From contig DALYDK010000003.1 of the NCBI GenBank assembly GCA_031973215.1, positions 1 through 64,000 of the forward strand: a stretch of DNA of 64,000 nucleotides, given 5' to 3'. Positions 8,032 to 16,400 of the stretch are shown piece after piece; the stretch's first letter is position 1, and the number at the start of each line of letters is the position of its first letter. Source of the DNA: DALYDK01 sp031973215 (GTDB lineage: Bacteria; Patescibacteriota; Saccharimonadia; Saccharimonadales; CAIOMD01). The notes under the pieces are model-generated. The model was given only the letters and a program-made list of their open reading frames with translations, had not been told where the DNA came from and searched no databases. The translations under genes and the position numbers were made by a program.

Positions 8032-9305
8032 TGTTAAAAAATCCACACCTCAACAGTCTTCTTGATGCTGAAGTTACAAGACAGTCAGAAGGGTTGGAAC
8101 TAATCCCTTCAGAAAATTATGTTAGTAAAGATGTCCTAAGTGCCCTTGGGAGTGTTTTCACTAATAAATATTCAGAAGGTTACCCGGGAAGACGCTATTA
8201 TGGCGGTCAAGAAAATACAGATAAAGTAGAAATTTTCGCTATTGAAAGCGCCAAAAAACTATTTGGTGCGGATCATGCAAATGTACAGCCACATTCAGGC
8301 GCTCAAGCCAACGAAAGTGTATACCATTCATGGTTAAATTACGGTGATAAAGTTTTGGCAATGGACCTAAGCCATGGTGGTCATCTTACGCATGGTCATC
8401 CGGTTACAGTTCTGGCGGGGCAGTACCAATTTATTCGATATAGATTAAAAGATATTGAAACTGGCGAAATAGACTATGAACAACTTGCAAGCTTAGCAGA
8501 AGAACATAAACCAAAAATAATCATGGCCGGCTATTCATCATTTCCTAGAGAACTCGATTATAAAAAGTTTGTCGAGATAGGCAATTCTGTTGGCGCATTA
8601 TTGGTCGCAGATATTGCCCATATTGCTGGTCTTATTGCAGGAGGCGTACTTGCAAATCCATTGACTGCAGGATTTCATGTTATGAGCAGCACTACGCATA
8701 AAACGCTTCGTGGTCCAAGGTCTGGTCTAATTTTAAGCAGAGGCGTCGCAAGCAACCCTTTGGTTAAGCTAGACAAAACAATAAGTAACATTCCAACTCT
8801 AATTGACAGGACAGTTTTTCCGGGAGTTCAGGGCGGCCCGCACATGAACACCATACTAGCAAAAGCTGTTGCATTCGATGAGGCATTACAACCAGAATTT
8901 AAGATTTATGCGCAGAATGTCGTAGTAAATGCCAAAAAACTTGCACAAGAACTAATGAATAGGGGATACAAGCTTGTTACTAATGGCACGGATAATCATT
9001 TATTACTCATTGATACGGTAAGCTCTCTGGGTATAAACGGTGCAGAGGCAGAAAAAGCGCTCGATATAGCAGGCTTAACAGTTAACAAAAATGTTATTCC
9101 CGATGACCCTAATCCACCATTTACACCCAGTGGAATTCGTCTTGGCACTCCGGCAATTACAACAAGAGGAATGGGTCCAGATCAAATGGTTGAAATAGCT
9201 GAAATTATTGACCTTTCACTAAAAAATATAAATAATAACGATTACTTAAATTCTCTTAAAAACAGAGTTAAAGAACTAGCAAGTTATTATCCATTGCCAT
9301 CGTAG
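8031..9305 (+). CDS. glyA: Serine hydroxymethyltransferase
   Basis: A 424-residue PLP enzyme interconverting serine plus tetrahydrofolate with glycine plus methylene-tetrahydrofolate. The PLP-lysine motif STTHKTLRGPR is near residue 223. GLELIPSENYVS, YSEGYPGRRYYGG, PHSGAQAN and DIAHIAGL are all typical. I chose the ATG at 8031 because it starts the family-typical N-terminus (MLKNPHLNSLLDAE) and has a promoter box six bases upstream; an in-frame ATG at 7956 overlaps the divergent murA. With FolD at 22.3 kb it forms the one-carbon supply route in this window. Confidence 0.96.
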   Translation: MLKNPHLNSLLDAEVTRQSEGLELIPSENYVSKDVLSALGSVFTNKYSEGYPGRRYYGGQENTDKVEIFAIESAKKLFGADHANVQPHSGAQANESVYHSWLNYGDKVLAMDLSHGGHLTHGHPVTVLAGQYQFIRYRLKDIETGEIDYEQLASLAEEHKPKIIMAGYSSFPRELDYKKFVEIGNSVGALLVADIAHIAGLIAGGVLANPLTAGFHVMSSTTHKTLRGPRSGLILSRGVASNPLVKLDKTISNIPTLIDRTVFPGVQGGPHMNTILAKAVAFDEALQPEFKIYAQNVVVNAKKLAQELMNRGYKLVTNGTDNHLLLIDTVSSLGINGAEAEKALDIAGLTVNKNVIPDDPNPPFTPSGIRLGTPAITTRGMGPDQMVEIAEIIDLSLKNINNNDYLNSLKNRVKELASYYPLPS

Positions 9306-9307
9306 TT

Positions 9308-10762
9308 TTATTTTAAATCTTTTGCTTCAATTTTTAGGTGCCGTCTAATTTTACCGATAGCCGAACTGGTTACGCAGTATTCTAACCATTTATCGGAAGG
9401 CTTAGATTTTTTGTTGGTAATTATTTCGGCTATGTCGCCACTGTTTAGAGTTGTTTTGAGTCCGACGTACTTGCCGTTAATTTTGCCTCCAGTTGCATGA
9501 TTACCAATATCTGAGTGAACTGCATAGGCAAAATCAAGCACGCTTGCTCCGTTAGGCAAGTCAATAACATCTCCAATTGGCGTAAAAACAAATATACGAT
9601 CTTGGAAAAAATCTGTCCTAAGCCTTTTGTAGTATGTTGCGGGCTGTAGGTCTTTATCTTGGAACTCTCGTAGTTGTTCTATCCATGCAAAACTCTCTTT
9701 GTTAGATCCTTTTTGTAAGTGATTATTTTTATATGAATGATGCGAAGCAACACCAGACTCGTTAAACTCGTGCATTTCTTTAGTTCTTATTTGAATTTCA
9801 ACAATCATTCCGTCACCGGTAAAAATTGCAGTGTGCAAACTCTGGTATCCATTAGGTTTTGGTACGGCAATATAGTCCTTCACTCTACCGGGTACTGGAC
9901 GGTATTTATTGTGAATTATACCAAGAGCCTGGTAGCAATCGGCTACGCTTTCAAGGACAACCCTAATTGCAATAAGGTCAAATATTTCGTCAATTATCCA
10001 GTTTTTTCTCTCTAATTTCTTGTAAAGGCTGTACATGCCTTTAACTCTATTGTTAATCATTGGGGTATACCCAAATTGTTGATAAAGCTCAGAAGAAATT
10101 GATCGGTAAATTTTTTTTATTGAATCATCTGCTTTTTTTAACTGTACGGACATTATTTTGCGGGTTCGCTCGTACTCATTTGGAAGGGCGTAGGGAAACG
10201 CTAAATCATTAAGTATTGTGACTAATTTTCCCATTCCAAGTCTAGACGCCAGTGGGGCGTAAATCATGATACTTTCAAGTGCAATTCGCTGTTGCTTTTC
10301 TGCGGGCAAATATTGCAGTGTTTCTAGGTTGTGCCATCTATCAGCGAGCTTTAGTATCACCACTCTAACATCTTGGGCTATCGAAACAAAAAATTTCCTT
10401 AAAGATTCAACATGCCTTTCGTTACCCTGATACTTCAGCTTTCCTAGCTTACTGACCCCCTCTACTAGCTTGGCAATATCTTTTCCGAACTTTGCTTCTA
10501 TTTCTTTAATTTCTACTTCAGTGTCTTCAATTGTGTCATGAAGCAGTGCGGCGCAAATTAGTGTTTTGTCCATGCCTATTTCTGCTACATGCACCGCCAC
10601 AGGAATGCAGTGACCCGTAAAATAACTTTCTCCGTTTGCTCTTTTTTGTCCTTTGTGCGCTTCTTTGGCAAAATCGAAAGCATCAGAAATAATTTCAACG
10701 TCCTGACCACTTAAATCATTATTAATTTTTAGAATTTGTTCTATAAACTTTTGCTTAGTCAT
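9308..10762 (-). CDS. rel: Bifunctional-type (p)ppGpp synthetase/hydrolase, short Rel
   Basis: A 484-residue RelA/SpoT homologue. The HD hydrolase domain carries AALLHDTIEDT (His75-Asp76). The synthetase domain carries VPKPNGYQSLHTAIF near residue 308. A TGS domain with DLPNGASVLDFAYAVH follows near residue 405. The protein stops soon after the TGS domain, so the helical and ACT regulatory domains of ~700-residue Rel proteins are missing. The HD residues look intact, so both synthesis and hydrolysis are possible. Its start overlaps the end of murB by eight bases, coupling stringent response and wall synthesis in one operon. Confidence 0.92.
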   Translation of the reverse strand: MTKQKFIEQILKINNDLSGQDVEIISDAFDFAKEAHKGQKRANGESYFTGHCIPVAVHVAEIGMDKTLICAALLHDTIEDTEVEIKEIEAKFGKDIAKLVEGVSKLGKLKYQGNERHVESLRKFFVSIAQDVRVVILKLADRWHNLETLQYLPAEKQQRIALESIMIYAPLASRLGMGKLVTILNDLAFPYALPNEYERTRKIMSVQLKKADDSIKKIYRSISSELYQQFGYTPMINNRVKGMYSLYKKLERKNWIIDEIFDLIAIRVVLESVADCYQALGIIHNKYRPVPGRVKDYIAVPKPNGYQSLHTAIFTGDGMIVEIQIRTKEMHEFNESGVASHHSYKNNHLQKGSNKESFAWIEQLREFQDKDLQPATYYKRLRTDFFQDRIFVFTPIGDVIDLPNGASVLDFAYAVHSDIGNHATGGKINGKYVGLKTTLNSGDIAEIITNKKSKPSDKWLEYCVTSSAIGKIRRHLKIEAKDLK

Positions 10763-11771
10763 TTCTAATTATCTCTGGTTCAATAGATATCGCAATATTG
10801 TACTCAGATTTGATCTGTTTTTGAATATACTTTATTGTGTCGTCGAGCTGTTTATAAGAAGTTGCGGATCTATTTACAAGTACAAGTGCCTGTTTTTTGT
10901 ATATCTCTATTCCGCTAATAATTTTGCCTTTAAGACCTAGATTTTCAATTAGCCATCCGGCAGGAATTTTATATTGATTGTTTTCAAGCTCATAATAAGG
11001 GGCATCTGGGTAGTTATTGATGAAAGTATTAAAAATATCGTCATCTACAATAGGATTTTTAAAAAATGAACCAGTGTTTGGTGTAGTTGTAGGATCCGGT
11101 AGTTTCGACATTCTAATTTCTGATATGACTTTTCTGACTAAGCTCGGGTTTGGATTCAGCTCATTTTTCATTGCCTGTTGTACTGCCGGGTAATTTGGTA
11201 TCTTGTAATTGCTTTTTTGGTATCTTTTTAACTTTAAACACACTTCTAAAATTTGATATTTTCCGTGGTCTTTCTCTTTAAAAATACTATTTCTATAACC
11301 AAATTCGCATTCAGCATTACTAATTGTAATTATTTCTCCAGAAACATTATTTAAAGCTTTTACATGAACTAAAGTATCTTTTATTTCTTGTCCGTAAGCT
11401 CCAATATTGTTAACAGGAGCACCACCCACGGTTCCAGGAACTAACGAAAGTGCTTCTATGCCTACTAGGCCATTATCTACGCTAGCTTGAACTATTTCAT
11501 CCCAGCTAGAGCCCGATTTAGCAGTTAAAATTTCACCTTCAATATTGTATCCAGAGTACTCATTCACAACCACAAGACCGTTAAAGCCAGAATCGGTAAA
11601 AATAATGTTGGTGCCGTGGCCTATTGTAATAATTTTAAGGTTTTTGGATTTTGCAAAATTCAGGGCCTCTAAAAAATCGCTTTGCTTTTTGGCATGACAT
11701 AAATATTTAGCTTTGCCACCGAGCCGCATGCTTGAATATGCTGATAATTTTTGATCTTTTACAAATTCCAT
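10755..11771 (-). CDS. murB: UDP-N-acetylenolpyruvoylglucosamine reductase
   Basis: A 338-residue flavoprotein reducing the MurA product to UDP-MurNAc. FAD-binding motifs are visible: GHGTNIIFTDSGF, VPGTVGGAPVNNIGAYGQEI and the FGYRNSIFK segment. The C-terminal domain has PNTGSFFKNP and the conserved AGWLIENLGLKG. The extended C-terminal lobe fits a type I enzyme. A TATATT box precedes the ATG by nine bases. It is the first gene of a unit with rel. Confidence 0.95.
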   Translation of the reverse strand: MEFVKDQKLSAYSSMRLGGKAKYLCHAKKQSDFLEALNFAKSKNLKIITIGHGTNIIFTDSGFNGLVVVNEYSGYNIEGEILTAKSGSSWDEIVQASVDNGLVGIEALSLVPGTVGGAPVNNIGAYGQEIKDTLVHVKALNNVSGEIITISNAECEFGYRNSIFKEKDHGKYQILEVCLKLKRYQKSNYKIPNYPAVQQAMKNELNPNPSLVRKVISEIRMSKLPDPTTTPNTGSFFKNPIVDDDIFNTFINNYPDAPYYELENNQYKIPAGWLIENLGLKGKIISGIEIYKKQALVLVNRSATSYKQLDDTIKYIQKQIKSEYNIAISIEPEIIRND

Positions 11772-11799
11772 CTTACTACTAATATACTCTTATAACTGA

Positions 11800-11814
11800 T
11801 ATAATATAAAACAA
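11800..11814 (+). promoter_or_regulatory. -10 box eight bases before a start codon
   Basis: TATAAT at 11800-11805 lies eight bases before the ATG at 11814, with no Shine-Dalgarno site between. It is divergent from the murB promoter. Confidence 0.55.
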
Positions 11815-12350
11815 TGAGTGACAATAAAAGCAAGACACCATTTTTTGATTTTGGCCAAGCTATTAAGAAATTAAGAGTTAAAGCCAACGAAAGTACTAGT
11901 GATGTTGCCGGAGCAGTAGAACTAGACACTAAAACAATTAATGAAATTGAAGCTGGTATGTATCAGCCTAGCGAAGACATTGTCTTACTGCTTATCTCAC
12001 ATTTTGGCCTAAAGGACCACGAAGCAAGTTCTGTGTGGAAACTAGCTGGATATGATCAAATACTCACCGGTCGAATTACCGAGCAAAATCATGAGAATAT
12101 TAAGTTCGATATTTCTCCTCAAGAAGACAATCCAATTGTATACACCGATATAGTGCAGGTTAACGCTAACCGTTACGGAGTTGTTATTAATTTTCTACAG
12201 AGTTATCCGGGAACAATGAACTCAATGGCTGTAGCTAAGGTTGGAATGAGCCATGAGCACGCCAAGAGCATGTTGGAAGTTCTAAAAAGCACCCTTACCG
12301 CCGTCACCCAAGAAGAAAAACCCAAAGAACAAAAAAATAAACCCCAATAA
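11814..12350 (+). CDS. HTH protein with DUF3467-like C-terminal domain
   Basis: A 178-residue protein. Residues about 10-70 look like an XRE helix-turn-helix (IKKLRVKANESTSDVAGAVELDTKTINEIEAG). Residues about 103-165 (YTDIVQVNANRYGVVINFLQSY ... VGMSHEHAKSMLEVLKSTL) match my memory of DUF3467, whose hallmark is a final SPEHAKxLxxxL helix. The C-terminus is a charged Lys/Glu/Gln tail. DNA binding is likely; the target is unknown. It is divergent from murB-rel, making that operon a candidate target, and ends in its own terminator. Confidence 0.8.
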   Translation: MSDNKSKTPFFDFGQAIKKLRVKANESTSDVAGAVELDTKTINEIEAGMYQPSEDIVLLLISHFGLKDHEASSVWKLAGYDQILTGRITEQNHENIKFDISPQEDNPIVYTDIVQVNANRYGVVINFLQSYPGTMNSMAVAKVGMSHEHAKSMLEVLKSTLTAVTQEEKPKEQKNKPQ

Positions 12351-12353
12351 CTA

Positions 12354-12383
12354 AAAAACTCCTGATTAAAGGAGTTTTTTAGT
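12354..12383 (+). terminator. Terminator after the HTH/DUF3467-like gene
   Basis: Arms AAAAACTCC and GGAGTTTTT with an eight-base loop. The A-run and T-run make it usable in both directions, also for the minus-strand tRNAs. Confidence 0.8.
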
Positions 12384-12473
12384 TGGCGGAGAGAGTGGGA
12401 TTCGAACCCACGGTACCGTTGCCGGCACGACGGTTTTCAAGACCGTTTCCTTCAACCACTCGGACATCTCTCC
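12384..12473 (-). tRNA. tRNA-Ser (UGA), CCA encoded
   Basis: Class II tRNA with a long variable arm. Acceptor GGAGAGA pairs with TCTCTCC, discriminator is G73 and CCA lies at 12384-12386. Anticodon loop CTTGAAA gives TGA. Confidence 0.96.
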
Positions 12474-12477
12474 ATTT

Positions 12478-12554
12478 TGGTACACCCGGAGGGATTCGAA
12501 CCCCCGACCCTCTGTTCCGAAGACAGATGCTCTAATCCGCTGAGCTACGGGTGC
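12478..12554 (-). tRNA. tRNA-Arg (UCG), CCA encoded
   Basis: Acceptor GCACCCG pairs with CGGGTGT (terminal G-U) and CCA lies at 12478-12480. Anticodon loop CTTCGGA gives TCG. It is four bases upstream of tRNA-Ser on the same strand. Confidence 0.94.
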
Positions 12555-12577
12555 AAAACAAGAGATATTATAACAGA

Positions 12578-12931
12578 TTAAATAATCTTTTTTTCTTCTT
12601 TTATTGCTTTTCTTTCAATGTTTTTTAGGGCCCGCCTTTTTAGTAACATAGATGCAAAAGCACTAAATAAGCCTATGCCTATAATTATTACTAGAGTAGC
12701 ACCAATTTTTCCGGCATTAGTTTTTGGGGTAAAATCTCCGTAACCTACAGTGGCCACCGTTACAATCGTGAAATAGTAAGAATCTAGCCAGTTCCATTTT
12801 TCAACAAAATGAAAAAATATAGTGCTGAATGATATTAGTGCAATTAGAGCAAATGCAATTAGGCCGAATTGAGCAGTTTGACTCTGTAGTTGCTGAACTT
12901 GTTCGTTTTTTTCATTGTTATTCATACTCAA
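12578..12931 (-). CDS. Two-helix potassium channel (Kch/KcsA type)
   Basis: A 117-residue protein with a first transmembrane helix (about 22-42), a pore helix, the K+ selectivity filter TVATVGYGDFTP (about 58-69) and a second helix (about 76-97). This is the minimal 2TM pore that assembles as a tetramer. The N-terminus is Asn/Gln-rich and the C-terminus basic; there is no RCK or cyclic-nucleotide domain, so gating cannot be predicted. A TAAAGT box lies seven bases before the ATG. The downstream membrane gene runs in the same direction. Confidence 0.9.
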   Translation of the reverse strand: MSMNNNEKNEQVQQLQSQTAQFGLIAFALIALISFSTIFFHFVEKWNWLDSYYFTIVTVATVGYGDFTPKTNAGKIGATLVIIIGIGLFSAFASMLLKRRALKNIERKAIKEEKKII

Positions 12932-12950
12932 TACTTTATCATCAATAAAA

Positions 12951-13238
12951 CTAGTTATCTACCGCTTCAGTATCTCCTTTTATTAGCATATGCCACAGTG
13001 TCCCGGGCACTTTCTTGAAAGGTAATTTTTTTATTTGTTTAGTTACTGTTTTGCCACATAGGTAAAATCCCATAACACCAATTACCGTCTGAACTCCCAT
13101 AATTGCAATTGTAAGAACAGATATTTTAATACCTGTTTTTTCAGATATAGGAGTTGCTAAAGCCCAGAATGGAAGCCACCAAAGCAGGACTAAAAATACA
13201 CCTATTCGTAGCTTTTTTGAATCGTTTGAAATTACCAT
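12951..13238 (-). CDS. Small two-helix membrane protein
   Basis: A 95-residue protein with two hydrophobic helices (about residues 12-30 and 38-61), followed by a basic cytoplasmic tail. I chose the internal ATG at 13238 because a TATAAT box precedes it by seven bases, the spacing found at other genes here; the ATG three codons earlier lies within that box. It lies immediately upstream of the potassium-channel gene on the same strand, so the two may be one transcript. No family is recognised. Confidence 0.65.
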   Translation of the reverse strand: MVISNDSKKLRIGVFLVLLWWLPFWALATPISEKTGIKISVLTIAIMGVQTVIGVMGFYLCGKTVTKQIKKLPFKKVPGTLWHMLIKGDTEAVDN

Positions 13239-13329
13239 AATTACCATTATATTATTTACATCTTAAATACTGCGTTTTTATCTATTGCGCTAAAGCTTTT
13301 TGTGGTAAAATATACTTTAGAATTTATGT

Positions 13330-13344
13330 GGAGGAACAAAAATT
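13330..13344 (+). promoter_or_regulatory. Strong Shine-Dalgarno seven bases before an in-frame ATT
   Basis: GGAGG at 13330-13334 is followed at ideal distance by ATT (13342-13344), in frame with the giant surface protein and with no stop between. No ATG, GTG or TTG lies in frame before the ATG at 13471, and that ATG has no Shine-Dalgarno site. Confidence 0.5.
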
Positions 13345-13470
13345 AAAAATCCTCTTGAAAAAGGGAATAAAAAATTTTTAAAAAGCCTAAATACATCTAT
13401 ACACTATGCTAAATCTACTTTAGCTAAGCTAGTTGTTAAATTAAGGCCTGTATTTTCTTTTGCTTCTGCT

Positions 13471-16400
13471 ATGCTAATTTCTGCATATTTGTTTTTAAAA
13501 CGTAACTTAACTAATCTTTATAAAACAAAAGCTTCTGGTAAAATCCATAAACTAACTAAAGCTCCAGCTGCAAGAGTTGCTTTGCTTGGGTTTGTGGTAG
13601 TTTTTGCACTTTCCTTAATTGTTCAAACTGGTCTAAAGGCTGCACCGGACCTAAACGATATGTGGGATTTAAATAACCCCGCAGATTATAACTACGACTC
13701 CGGCGTAGAAATGGTTTCTGGTACAGCAAGACTAAAAGCTCAAAATTACGCTACAGACGCTAACACCTCGGCCTTGTATCATTTTGATGAATCAGGTGGA
13801 GCGGTTGCAACGGATAGCACAGGTCAAAACAACGGTTCTCTCATTGGTGGGACGTTTAGTACAGGAAACTTAAATAATTCAGTTAATTTAAATGGTTCGA
13901 CGGATTATATTGCAGCGTCTAGTTCAAGTAGTTTGCAGCTAGGATCTCAGCAAACTATAGAAGGTTGGACCAAGTTTAATTCAAATTTTAGCGCTAATTC
14001 ACAAGATAAGAAAAATACTCTGGTAGATAAGGGTGATTATCAGCTTTACTACGACAATGAAACAGGTAAAGTTACGTATGAAATAGCAAATAATAACGGT
14101 CAGAGCTGGGATGCGGTTAGTGGCGGCTGGAATTTAGCTTCGAAAAGATCAGTTAGTAGCTCTGTTGTCAGTGGCACTAATGTTTATGTTGGGCTTGGAA
14201 ATGTCCTTGGTGACGCCGAAGTTTGGCGCTGGAACGGTACTGCTTGGAGCAAAATCGGTGGAGATGGCGTCAATAGTAGTTGGGCAGACCAAACTTTTGA
14301 AGAGGTTAACTCTTTAGCGACAGATGGCACAAATGTATACGCAGGGCTAGGAAACTCTACTGGCGATGGAGAGGTATGGCGCTGGAACGGAACAGCCTGG
14401 ACAAAAATTGGTGGAGACAGTTTGAACGGAAGCTGGGGAATCGGAACTTATGAGAGTATCCCAGCTCTTTATTACTTTAACTCCAATCTTTATGCAGGCC
14501 TAGGAACGGGTGCTAATGACGCCGAGGTATGGCGTTGGAACGGAACAGCCTGGACAAAAATTGGCGGTGATAGTGTTAATAGTGGCTGGACTACTAATTT
14601 TGAGACAATTTATTCTTTTGCTGATGATGGAACTAATATATACGCCGGCATCGGAAATAGCACGACTGACGCCGAAGTATGGCGTTGGAACGGAACCGCC
14701 TGGACGAAAATTGGTGGAGATGGTGCGAATAGTAGTTGGAACACTAATTATGAATCAGTAAGATCTCTAAAGTACCAGGCTGGAATTTTGTATGCCGGTA
14801 TAGGTGACGGTACGAATGACGCCGAAGTATGGCGCTGGAACGGCACCGCCTGGGCTCAAATTGGTGGTGACGGATTAAGTAGTAGCTGGAATACCAATTA
14901 CGAAGCTGTATATTCAATGGCGGGTGATGGTACTAATATATTTGTCGGATTAGGTAACGGCGATGGCGACGGCGAAGTCTGGCGCTGGAACGGCACCGCC
15001 TGGGCTCAAATTGGTGGTGACGGATTAAATAGCAGCTGGGCCTCTGCGGCAGGTGATATCGTCATGACCTTAGCTTCTGGTAGCGGTGGGACAATTTATG
15101 CCGGTTTATATGATGCCGCAGGTGGAGGATATTTTTATTCATGGAACGGAACAGCCTGGACGGTGCGGGGTGGGCAACACATTAATAATAGTTGGGGATA
15201 TTACGGTTTCAATTCAGTAGAAGTCATGCAACAAATAGGAGATTATTTGTATGCAGGGCTTGGAAATACGGCTGGCACGGCGCAACTTTGGCGAACCAAC
15301 GGAACTAACGGCTGGGAAATGGTCGGAGGACAGAGCTTCAATGGTAGCTGGGCAAGCAATACTTACGAATATATATCTTCTATAAGTAGTTTTGGTAATG
15401 ATGTTGTCGTAGGATTGGGTTCTACTGCAAATGACGCCGAAGTCTGGCGTTGGAACGGCACTACCTGGTCTCAGATAGGTGGTGATAGCCTAAACTCGGG
15501 CTGGACAACAGGTTACGAAGAAGTAAATATGCTTGTTAGTTATGGTGGTAACCTGTATGCCGGTATAGGTAATAGCACAACCGAAGCCGAAGTTTGGCGC
15601 TGGAACGGTAGCTCCTGGACTAAGATAGGTGGTGATGGCGTTAATGGTTCCTGGAATGCAAACTATGAAAGAGTAAGTTGCGGCGCTTCGTTGAACGGCC
15701 AATTGTATATTGGCTTAGGTAGCGGTACTGGTGACGCCGAAGTCTGGCGCTGGAACGGTAGTGCTTGGACTAAAATCGGTGGTGATTCAGCCTTAGATTG
15801 GAATGCGGGCTATGAACAAGTTGAATCGATGACTGCTTTCGATAATAAAATTATTGTCGGGCTAGGTAACTCAACAGATGACGCCGAAGTTTGGCAGTAC
15901 AATGGATCCGCCTGGACCAAAATTGGTGGTGATAGCGTTAATGGCAGTTGGATTCCAGGAACCTATGAGACAGTAAGAGGACTTACCGCATATTCTGGTA
16001 ATCTTTACGCTAGCATTGGCAATACTACTGGTGACGCCGAAGTCTGGAGGTTTAGCGATGGTTCATGGTCGAAGGTTGGGGGAAGTTTGAATGGGTCTTG
16101 GGGTAGCAGTATTGAAGACATTAGATCATTAACTACTTTCAAAGGTAGCTTGTATGCTGGCACGGGTACCAGTGCTAATGCCGATGCCAATGTTTGGAAA
16201 TTTGGCGATAACGGCTATCTTCAGTCAAGTACAAGTTCATTTGACACTAGTTGGCACCACATTGCTGCAACATACGATGGAGCTACTATGAAAATATATA
16301 TAGATGGAGCCCTGAATTCTTCACTGAATAAAGCCATTGCCACCACTAGCTCTAACAAAGATTTACTTATTGGTTCTGGTTACGGTGGGGCATCTTACGG

